From assembly GCA_947490605.1 (NCBI GenBank), contig CANLHE010000068.1:1-5120 (forward strand): 5,120 nucleotides of DNA, read 5' to 3'. The stretch is from Actinomycetota bacterium (GTDB lineage Bacteria; Actinomycetota; Actinomycetes; Nanopelagicales; Nanopelagicaceae). Each line of letters opens with the position of its first letter. Position 1 is the first letter of the stretch. Shown one piece after another: positions 1 to 5,120 of the stretch. A model generated the notes under the pieces. It made no database searches. It was not told where the DNA came from and saw nothing but the letters and a program-made list of their open reading frames with translations. Both the position numbers and the translations under genes were made by a program.

Positions 1-147
<147 letters not shown>

Positions 148-157
148 TCAGGTGTTT

Positions 158-184
158 TTATCACTCACACCCGTAGAGTGCTAA
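158..184 (-). promoter_or_regulatory. CIRCE operator (HrcA binding site) upstream of groEL
   Basis: The left arm is TTATCACTC (158-166), the spacer has 9 bases (167-175) and the right arm is GAGTGCTAA (176-184). The known CIRCE consensus is TTAGCACTC-N9-GAGTGCTAA, so 17 of 18 arm bases match; the one change is G to T at position 161. The element lies 46 bases upstream of the groEL ATG, just downstream of a candidate -10, where bound HrcA repressor would block transcription until heat shock. The hrcA gene itself is not in the window. Confidence 0.95.
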
Positions 185-189
185 AGCCA

Positions 190-219
190 AATCTAGAGGA
201 TTTATTCCAGATGCGCCAA
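190..219 (-). promoter_or_regulatory. Candidate vegetative promoter of groEL
   Basis: On the minus strand a -35-like TTGGCG (214-219) is followed after 18 bases by a -10-like TAGATT (190-195). A start about 7 bases further on would fall at the edge of the CIRCE element, the usual geometry for HrcA repression, giving a leader of roughly 70 bases. The hexamers match consensus only partly (4 of 6 for the -10), so the exact position is tentative. Confidence 0.4.
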
Positions 220-250
220 ATGAGCGCTGCTGCTGGGTACTTAGGCGGGC

Positions 251-541
251 TTAGAGGGTGAAGCCGAGTTTGCTGCTGCTACGAGATTGGGTTCTGCTAT
301 CTCGAAGCCTACGCAGGCGCTTAACCAAGATTGGCTCAGCCAGTACGGCAGCTTCCCGATCAATGAGGTTATTTAGAAGTTGGTAATAAGCAGGCGGTGT
401 TAAATTAAACAACTCTTTAATTGAGCTTTCTTTAACGCCGGCATGACGCCACCAAGAGCGTTCAAACTCAAGCATCTTTACCTCAAACTCAGATAAACCA
501 GCGGTAGCTGGATCATTAAGTGGCATAGAAAACTCAGACAT
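251..541 (-). CDS. DUF3263 family protein, small HTH-like basic protein
   Basis: This is a 96-residue soluble protein of unknown function. Residues 20-80 match the actinobacterial DUF3263 pattern: a glutamate-rich helix, then FERSWWRHAG (26-35), an IKELFNLTPPAYYQLLN segment (41-57), and a basic end LVKRLRRLR (72-80). The segment at 41-60 looks like a helix-turn-helix with a recognition helix at the YYQLL part, and the tail to residue 91 is rich in Arg and Ser. DNA binding is therefore a reasonable inference but not shown. The gene lies between the decarboxylase (44-base gap) and groEL (139-base gap), all on the same strand. The ATG has no Shine-Dalgarno sequence but is preceded by TAAGAT at a leaderless-promoter distance. 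An in-frame ATG at residue 6 is an alternative start. In Mycobacterium tuberculosis the homologue Rv0430 lies near groEL2 (Rv0440), as I recall. Confidence 0.88.
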   Translation of the reverse strand: MSEFSMPLNDPATAGLSEFEVKMLEFERSWWRHAGVKESSIKELFNLTPPAYYQLLNNLIDREAAVLAEPILVKRLRRLRDSRTQSRSSSKLGFTL

Positions 542-547
542 GGCTGT

Positions 548-553
548 ATCTTA
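548..553 (-). promoter_or_regulatory. Candidate leaderless -10 element of the DUF3263 gene
   Basis: On the minus strand TAAGAT (a TANNNT hexamer) is followed by only 6 bases, ACAGCC, and then the ATG at 541. This spacing would put transcription start on the A of the start codon, giving a leaderless mRNA, and it fits the absence of a Shine-Dalgarno sequence. No -35 at proper spacing is seen; a TTGTCA at 565-570 lies only 11 bases upstream. Confidence 0.4.
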
Positions 554-560
554 AAAGATT

Positions 561-576
561 CCACTGACAAAAGTGG
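561..576 (-). terminator. Weak hairpin after the decarboxylase gene, possible terminator
   Basis: CCACT (561-565) and AGTGG (572-576) form a 5-bp stem with a 6-base loop, 9 bases beyond the decarboxylase stop codon on the minus strand. In that direction the stem is followed by AATCTTTT, a short and imperfect T run. The stem is short, so it may terminate poorly or not at all. It would separate the decarboxylase transcript from that of the DUF3263 gene. Confidence 0.22.
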
Positions 577-585
577 GTTTTGGCC

Positions 586-1938
586 TTATAGCGTGGCGAG
601 AATTGCGGAAATATCTGACTCTTTTGTCCAAGGATTAACAATTGCAAAACGCAAAATAGGTTTTCCCTTATGAGCCGATGGCGTAACAAAGCCAATTTGA
701 TCGGCTAACAATTTATCACTCCATTTTTCATAATCAGCGCTGCTCCAACCAACTCTTTCAAAGGCGACTATTGAAAGTGTGGGTTCTACCAATAACTTTA
801 GATTCGGATGCTCACTAACTTGGCGGGCAGCATCTTTCGCAATGGTCATAGTCTGCTCCATTGCCTTTGCATACTCATCTGTGCCATGAGCTGCTAGTGA
901 AAACCAGAAAGGTAATCCTCTTGCTCTTCTAGTTAAATGAATTGCGTAATCAGATGGATTCCATTCATCATCCTCATCTAAGGTTTCAAGATATGAGGCC
1001 TTTTGAAGGTGAGCACGTTTAGCAAGCTTTGGATTGCGATAGATAAGTGCGCAGGCATCATATGGTGCGAATAACCACTTATGTGGATCGACAATAAATG
1101 AATCAGCAAGTTCAATCCCGTCAAATAGTGGACGAACAGATGGTGCACATAAAGCCGCTAATCCGTAAGCACCGTCAACATGAAACCAAATTCCTCGCTC
1201 TTTAGCTGCTGCTGCCACAGTTTTTAAGTTATCAATAATGCCAAGATTTGTAGTCCCAGCAGTTGCTACCAATGCAAAAACTTGATGTCCAGGATTTTCA
1301 CTGTGGTACTTATCAATTGCCACACCACATGCTTCCCCTTGCAGTGATCCATCCTTATCTGGCTTTATTAATAACAACTCAACATCCATGATCTGCGCAG
1401 TAGATTTAATAGAGGAGTGTGACTCCGCACTCGCCGCTAACACCCACCTGGTTACATCTTTATGTTTTGCTTTCAAAGAGTTTCGAGCAGTAACTAATGC
1501 AGATAAATTTCCAATGGTTCCACCTTGCACAAATACGCCACCAGAGGTACTTGGCATACCAGCAATTTCAATCAACCACTTAAGTGCTTGATTCTCAGCA
1601 AAAACTGCGCCGGCTCCTTCAAGCCATGAGCCGCCATAAAGCGCACTTGCACCAACTACTAAATCAAAAAGGTTTGCATACTCACTTGGCGCAGATGGAA
1701 TAAAAGCTAGGTATCTTGGATGATCAGTTGAAATACATGCTGTTGCTAAAACATCTTTAAATAATTTCAGTGTTTCATGGCCGCCTAAACCTTTTGCGGT
1801 AATTGTGTTACCAGCTAATTCAAATAACTCCTCTGGAGTTTTGGGGCCATCTAATGGTGGATCTGTTCGCAGACGAATCAACGAGTATTCAAGTACCTCT
1901 TTGGCTAACTCTTCAACTTCGGGTGTGAACTCATGCAT
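586..1938 (-). CDS. PLP-dependent group II amino acid decarboxylase (aromatic amino acid / diaminobutyrate decarboxylase family)
   Basis: This 450-residue cytosolic enzyme should remove the carboxyl group of an L-amino acid to give an amine, using pyridoxal phosphate; the substrate cannot be read from sequence. Numbered from the ATG at 1938, it shows HPRYLAFIPSAPS (73-85, substrate-side loop), GGSWLEGAGA (102-111), the cofactor segment QGGTIGNLSAL (138-148), His174 in ESHSSIKST (the residue stacking on the PLP ring), Asp255 in HVDGAYG, and the Schiff-base Lys287 in VDPHKW. The C-terminal ILRFAIVNPWT (428-438) is also typical. All key residues are present and the length is normal for the family. 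The chosen ATG overlaps the end of the SDR gene by 8 bases, suggesting translational coupling. A GTG at 1966-1968 would add 10 residues; neither start has a good Shine-Dalgarno sequence. Tyrosine, tryptophan, DOPA or diaminobutyrate are possible substrates. Confidence 0.9.
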   Translation of the reverse strand: MHEFTPEVEELAKEVLEYSLIRLRTDPPLDGPKTPEELFELAGNTITAKGLGGHETLKLFKDVLATACISTDHPRYLAFIPSAPSEYANLFDLVVGASALYGGSWLEGAGAVFAENQALKWLIEIAGMPSTSGGVFVQGGTIGNLSALVTARNSLKAKHKDVTRWVLAASAESHSSIKSTAQIMDVELLLIKPDKDGSLQGEACGVAIDKYHSENPGHQVFALVATAGTTNLGIIDNLKTVAAAAKERGIWFHVDGAYGLAALCAPSVRPLFDGIELADSFIVDPHKWLFAPYDACALIYRNPKLAKRAHLQKASYLETLDEDDEWNPSDYAIHLTRRARGLPFWFSLAAHGTDEYAKAMEQTMTIAKDAARQVSEHPNLKLLVEPTLSIVAFERVGWSSADYEKWSDKLLADQIGFVTPSAHKGKPILRFAIVNPWTKESDISAILATL

Positions 1939-3421
1939 TGCGAGCTGCGTAATCTTTCCGATTAGCACTTCTGATCAAATTTCTGATCATGGTTGGAAAA
2001 ACAAATGTATGGAAAGGCAGCACGGCGAACCAATAAAGCTGCCCACCTAAACCACGAGGTGAGAATGTCGCCTCCTGCGTTACTTCACTTTGCCCATTTG
2101 GTAATTTTTGAATTCTAAATTCAAGCCAAGCTTTGCCAGGTAAAATCATTTCGGCATAAAGTTTTAAAGATTTATTTGGTTCTAATGATTCCACTCGCCA
2201 AAAATCTAAGCTGTCACCAACTCTTAAATGAACTGGATCTCGTCTGCCGCGACGTAATCCAACTCCGCCAATCATTCGATCCATTACTCCGCGCATGTAC
2301 CAAAGAAAATCAGAGCCATACCAACCGTTATCGCCACCAATCTCTTCAATCGCCTCCCACAAACTTTCAATTGAAGCGTCAGTGACTCTGACCTTCGAGT
2401 CCTTATATAGCGCCTCGCCTGCCCACTCTGGATCACTTTGTGCTTTTTGCCATGGCGCCGTAATCGAGGCAGCATCTGACCACCTAGTTGTAACTAGATT
2501 GCTTGAAACTTTTGTTAGGGCCAAATTAATTGCCCCGTCCACGTCAATTAATCCTTCTGATGGTGGCGGGATTAAACTCTTGATTGATTTATTCGGATCA
2601 GCTACTACTTCGCTAATCAATGATCCAACTAATGGCCTTGCTAGTGATGTTGGCACTGGTGTGACAAAGCCGATCCAAAGACTTGAAAGGTTAGGGGTTA
2701 ATACCGGAATTCGAATAATTAATCTTCTTCTTAAGCCAGATAACTTAGCAAACTTTTGCATCATGTCTGCATAAGAAAGTATCTCAGGACCGCCAATATC
2801 AAAAACACCAGTCACTGGTTTTTCAAGCTTTGCTGCATTTCTTAAATACCAGAGGACATCTCTGATCGCGATTGGATGAGTTTTGTTCATTACCCATTTA
2901 GGTGTGGTCATAATTGGCAAACGATGAGTTAGATGGCGCAACATTTCAAATGAAGCAGAGCCAGAGCCAATAATTATGCCCGCGCGCAATTCCATCACAG
3001 CAACTGAAGTTGTTGCCAACTCTTTTCCGGTATTAGCTCTAGATTGCAAATGCTTACTTGTTTTTGCATCATTATTAATTCCACCTAAATAAACAATTTG
3101 CTTAACTCCGCACTCTTGCGCAGCCTTAGCAAAGTTACGGGCCATTTCAGATTCAATCTGATCAAAGTTTGGACCTAAGTTAATTGAGTGCAGTAAATAA
3201 AATGCGGTGTGCACTCCCGTTAAGGCTTTTACTGTTGATTGGTAATCTGTCGCATTTCCCACTGCAATCTCAACCTCATTTGCCCAGGTATGGCTCTGTG
3301 CCTTGTTGGCATCACGAACAAAAACTCTTACCTTTGCATTATCGGCAAGTAAGGATGTGACCAGCCGGCCGCCCACATACCCTGAGGCACCAGTAACTAG
3401 AATCAATCGCTCATCGCTCAT
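1931..3421 (-). CDS. SDR-fold NAD(P)-binding oxidoreductase fused to DUF2867 domain (YbjT-like)
   Basis: This 496-residue protein has an N-terminal Rossmann domain of the atypical short-chain dehydrogenase type. The nucleotide-binding motif is TGASGYVGGRL (10-20), followed by RDANK (36-40), YLGGINND (111-118), HLQSR (124-128), ELRAGIIIGSGSASFEMLR (144-162) and HPIAIRDVLWYL (182-193). The canonical YxxxK catalytic pair is not evident, as in other atypical members. Residues about 340-485 form a DUF2867 domain, with GWYGSDFLWYMRG (366-378), LRVGDSLDFWRVE (399-411) and an aromatic hydrophobic end around LYWFAVLPFHTFVFP (462-476). This two-domain layout and length resemble E. coli YbjT, whose reaction is not established as far as I know. 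It is the first gene of the SDR-decarboxylase unit. The ATG has no Shine-Dalgarno sequence and is preceded by a leaderless-type -10. The family call is firm; the substrate is unknown. Confidence 0.9.
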   Translation of the reverse strand: MSDERLILVTGASGYVGGRLVTSLLADNAKVRVFVRDANKAQSHTWANEVEIAVGNATDYQSTVKALTGVHTAFYLLHSINLGPNFDQIESEMARNFAKAAQECGVKQIVYLGGINNDAKTSKHLQSRANTGKELATTSVAVMELRAGIIIGSGSASFEMLRHLTHRLPIMTTPKWVMNKTHPIAIRDVLWYLRNAAKLEKPVTGVFDIGGPEILSYADMMQKFAKLSGLRRRLIIRIPVLTPNLSSLWIGFVTPVPTSLARPLVGSLISEVVADPNKSIKSLIPPPSEGLIDVDGAINLALTKVSSNLVTTRWSDAASITAPWQKAQSDPEWAGEALYKDSKVRVTDASIESLWEAIEEIGGDNGWYGSDFLWYMRGVMDRMIGGVGLRRGRRDPVHLRVGDSLDFWRVESLEPNKSLKLYAEMILPGKAWLEFRIQKLPNGQSEVTQEATFSPRGLGGQLYWFAVLPFHTFVFPTMIRNLIRSANRKDYAARNA

Positions 3422-3428
3422 GGTGAAA

Positions 3429-3434
3429 ACAGTA
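3429..3434 (-). promoter_or_regulatory. Candidate leaderless -10 of the SDR/DUF2867 gene
   Basis: On the minus strand TACTGT (TANNNT) is followed by 7 bases, TTTCACC, and then the ATG at 3421, so transcription could begin on the start codon itself. A possible -35, TTGGTT, lies 18 bases upstream at 3453-3458, inside the opposite gene. Only 24 bases separate the two divergent genes, leaving no room for an ordinary leader. This hexamer overlaps the plus-strand -10 by 2 bases. Confidence 0.45.
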
Positions 3435-3438
3435 GACT
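3433..3438 (+). promoter_or_regulatory. Candidate leaderless -10 of the NDH-2 gene
   Basis: TAGACT (4 of 6 against TATAAT, including the conserved first, second and last bases) is followed by 7 bases, TAAGTCA, and then the ATG at 3446. There is no Shine-Dalgarno sequence, so a leaderless transcript starting at the A of ATG is the simplest reading. No clear -35 is seen; it would fall near 3409-3416 inside the SDR gene. Confidence 0.5.
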
Positions 3439-3444
3439 TAAGTC
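3435..3444. repeat. Perfect 10-bp palindrome in the divergent promoter, possible operator
   Basis: GACTTAAGTC is exactly self-complementary. It covers the last four bases of the plus-strand -10 and nearly all the gap to the NDH-2 start codon, so a bound dimeric regulator would block that promoter and probably also the minus-strand one. Flanking bases do not extend the symmetry without a mismatch. A role as operator is inference. Confidence 0.35.
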
Positions 3445-3445
3445 A

Positions 3446-4669
3446 ATGAATAAACCAAAAGTAGTTATTTTAGGTGGCGGATTCGGTGGCTTAGCCGCCG
3501 CTCGCGCTCTATATAAATCTGCCGAAGTGACGGTAGTTGACCGTCATAACTTCCAAACCTTCCTACCATTGCTTTATCAGGTATCAACTGCAGGCTTGGC
3601 TGCAGATCATGTGGCATATCCAATTCGTGGCGCACTTAGAAAAACTAATATTAAGTTTCGAATGGGCTCTCCCATCTCAATCGATCATAAGAATAATGAG
3701 GTTAAATTAGATAGCAGTGAAGTTTTAAAATTTGATCATTTAATTGTGGCATTAGGTTCAGTATCAGCAGATTTTGGAATACCTGGCGTTAATGAGTACG
3801 CACTTGGAATGAAAACAGTTCATGAAGCTTTAACTATTCGCGCCGAAATCATGCGCAGGTTTGAAGATCTTTGCCGGTTTGAAGATGATACAAAGCTATC
3901 AATTTCAGTAATTGGTGGCGGGCCTACCGGTGTTGAAATGGCAGGTGCGATTGCTGAGTTAATTAGAGGCCCACTTAAATCTGATCAAGCAAATGCCGCC
4001 GCCCATATTCAGGTTTCACTAATTGAAGCCGGTCCACGCTTGCTGCCACCATTTGCGCCATCTTTATCTGCGCGAACTAAAAAAGATTTAGAAAAACTTG
4101 GGGTAAAGGTTTTATTAAATGCTGCTGTGAAAGCAATTGAGCACCGAAAGATAATTCTTAAAGATGATTCAGTGCTTAACTCTGAGATCACAATTTGGGC
4201 AGCCGGAGTTAAAGGCTCTGATGCCATGGCGCAATTAAATCTGCCAACGCATGGAAATAGGGTTGCAGTTGAACCCACGATGCAGGTTAAAAATTATCCA
4301 AATGTTTGGGCATTAGGAGATATTGCTGGCGCAGTTGGTAAAGATGGCCGGCCACTGCCAATGGTTGCCCCAGTTGCAATTCAACAAGGTAAATTTATTG
4401 CCAAACAAATTGCCAGGTTAATGGCAAAGAAACCCCTCACTGAATTTAAGTATTTAGATAAGGGCTCAATGGCAACAATTGGTAGAAATAAAGCGATCGT
4501 GCAGGTAAAGGGCATAAAGATTGCTGGTCCGATTGCTTGGTTAATTTGGTTGTGGCTACACCTGTTTTATCTATTAGGTGGGCGAAATAAAATTGGCACT
4601 ATGGCAGATTGGACTTGGAACTACTTAACCTTTGATCGCGGCAATCGCCACATCATGGACTCTTACTAA
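3446..4669 (+). CDS. ndh: Type II NADH dehydrogenase-like FAD/NAD(P) oxidoreductase (NDH-2)
   Basis: This 407-residue peripheral membrane flavoprotein probably passes electrons from NADH through FAD to the quinone pool without pumping protons. The N-terminal FAD site is VVILGGGFGGLAAA (6-19). FLPLLYQVSTAGL (39-51) is typical of NDH-2. The NADH-binding Rossmann motif is VIGGGPTGVEMAGAIAE (155-171), and a second FAD contact is WALGDIAG (288-295). The quinone-side motif, usually AQxAxQ, reads APVAIQQG (308-315), with Pro in place of the first Gln. The C-terminus has YLDKGSMATIGRNKAIV (336-352) and a strongly hydrophobic stretch IAWLIWLWLHLFYLL (363-377), suited to membrane attachment. The length is normal for bacterial NDH-2. 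The start is the only sensible one; it is followed directly by the FAD motif and lacks a Shine-Dalgarno sequence. Its TAA overlaps the ATG of the next gene by one base. A related flavoprotein with another acceptor is possible. Confidence 0.9.
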   Translation: MNKPKVVILGGGFGGLAAARALYKSAEVTVVDRHNFQTFLPLLYQVSTAGLAADHVAYPIRGALRKTNIKFRMGSPISIDHKNNEVKLDSSEVLKFDHLIVALGSVSADFGIPGVNEYALGMKTVHEALTIRAEIMRRFEDLCRFEDDTKLSISVIGGGPTGVEMAGAIAELIRGPLKSDQANAAAHIQVSLIEAGPRLLPPFAPSLSARTKKDLEKLGVKVLLNAAVKAIEHRKIILKDDSVLNSEITIWAAGVKGSDAMAQLNLPTHGNRVAVEPTMQVKNYPNVWALGDIAGAVGKDGRPLPMVAPVAIQQGKFIAKQIARLMAKKPLTEFKYLDKGSMATIGRNKAIVQVKGIKIAGPIAWLIWLWLHLFYLLGGRNKIGTMADWTWNYLTFDRGNRHIMDSY

Positions 4670-5120
4670 TGACTAAACCAGTATTTCGAAAGTTTATTGA
4701 GGTTGATAAACATCAAATCTGGTCAGTTAAGTGGCAAAACAATGGACAACCAGTTGTATTACTTCATGGTGGTTTAAGCCATACCGCAAAGTGGGAGAAA
4801 CAAATCCTGCCAGCTGTTGCAAAAACTCATCAACCATTTGCCTATGACCGAACCGCGCACGGTTACACAAAGGTTAGACCTGGCTACATGCACTTTGATT
4901 TTCAAGTTAATGAGTTAATACATTTTTTAAAAACTGTTGTTAAAAAGCCAGCTCACATAATTGGCTGGAGTGATGGTGGCAATATTGGATTACTTGCTGC
5001 AATAAAGCGACCAGATCTCATTAAATCTTTAGTTGGAATCGGCATGAACTACACCTATGACGCAGGTCTTTCATTTGATTTAAATACAGTAGAGGCAAGT
5101 GAGGAAGAGATTGCTAATTT
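4669..5120 (+). CDS. Alpha/beta hydrolase, N-terminal part (cut by window edge)
   Basis: The first 150 codons of an alpha/beta-hydrolase-fold protein are present, starting MTKPVFRKFIEVDKHQIW. The visible fold landmarks are strand VVLLHGG (29-35, the HGG being the oxyanion-hole turn), AYDRTAHGYT (58-67) and the nucleophile elbow GWSDGG (99-104) with Ser101 as probable nucleophile, followed by the helix NIGLLAAIKRPDLIKSLV (105-122). The acid and histidine of the triad would lie beyond the window. The GxSDGG elbow is common in small esterase- and C-C-hydrolase-like members, but the substrate cannot be named. The ATG overlaps the NDH-2 stop codon as TAATG and has no Shine-Dalgarno sequence, so it is probably translated by coupling or reinitiation from the same mRNA. 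Confidence 0.88.
   Translation, partial: MTKPVFRKFIEVDKHQIWSVKWQNNGQPVVLLHGGLSHTAKWEKQILPAVAKTHQPFAYDRTAHGYTKVRPGYMHFDFQVNELIHFLKTVVKKPAHIIGWSDGGNIGLLAAIKRPDLIKSLVGIGMNYTYDAGLSFDLNTVEASEEEIAN

Noticed and set aside
213..227. GCGC-N7-GCGC inverted repeat between the DUF3263 gene and groEL
   Set aside because: The stem has 4 bp and no T run follows in either direction, so it does not qualify as a terminator; it overlaps the candidate groEL -35 and is probably chance.
1388..1591. 67-codon plus-strand frame inside the decarboxylase gene
   Set aside because: It is antisense to conserved PLP-enzyme motifs and has no family resemblance; it is a shadow frame.
1966..1968. GTG as the start of the decarboxylase, adding 10 residues
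   Set aside because: It has no Shine-Dalgarno or leaderless -10 and increases the overlap with the SDR gene to 38 bases; the ATG at 1938 gives a compact 8-base overlap and a normal length. It cannot be excluded.
1969..1989. Direct repeat TTCTGATCA twice with 12-base period, each with a TGATCA palindrome
   Set aside because: It encodes the Ile-Arg repeat near the C-terminus of the SDR/DUF2867 protein (MIRNLIRS); coding constraint and chance explain it, and no promoter or start fits it.
1805..2050. 81-codon plus-strand frame spanning the junction of the decarboxylase and SDR genes
   Set aside because: The Ser/Asn-rich composition and lack of motifs mark it as a shadow of two real minus-strand genes.
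2295..2774. 159-codon open frame on the plus strand, antisense to the SDR/DUF2867 gene
   Set aside because: It lies wholly inside a well-supported gene with family motifs, shows no recognisable domain and has low-complexity Ser/Ile-rich content typical of an antisense shadow.
4009..4278. 89-codon minus-strand frame inside the NDH-2 gene
   Set aside because: It is antisense to a conserved flavoprotein region and has no recognisable domain.

Overview
The window looks like chromosomal DNA of a low-GC, streamlined actinobacterium. The evidence is an actinobacterial-type GroEL N-terminus preceded by a CIRCE operator, a DUF3263 gene (an actinobacterial family), very tight gene packing, and start codons mostly without Shine-Dalgarno sequences. 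The AT-leaning composition fits a freshwater acI/Nanopelagicales-like lineage, but that placement is inference and was not tested by a search.

Layout. Positions 1-3421 are all transcribed leftward (minus strand). In order of transcription they hold an SDR/DUF2867 protein (3421 to 1931), a PLP-dependent group II decarboxylase overlapping its end by 8 bases (1938 to 586), a 96-residue DUF3263 protein (541 to 251), and the first 37 codons of groEL (111 to the window edge). The 139-base gap between the DUF3263 gene and groEL carries a near-perfect CIRCE element, a candidate promoter and a strong ribosome binding site, so groEL should be under HrcA heat-shock repression. From 3446 rightward the plus strand carries a type II NADH dehydrogenase-like flavoprotein, whose stop codon overlaps the start of an alpha/beta hydrolase that runs off the window.

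How the parts work together. There are two likely operons, SDR-decarboxylase and NDH-2-hydrolase. They diverge from only 24 bases, where two TANNNT -10 hexamers, one per strand, each end exactly 7 bases before an ATG and overlap by 2 bases. That suggests divergent leaderless transcripts with mutually exclusive promoters. A perfect 10-bp palindrome lies on the same site. This regulatory arrangement is the most interesting thing in the window. The genes themselves belong to known families, and I see no mobile element, CRISPR, RNA gene or clearly new system.
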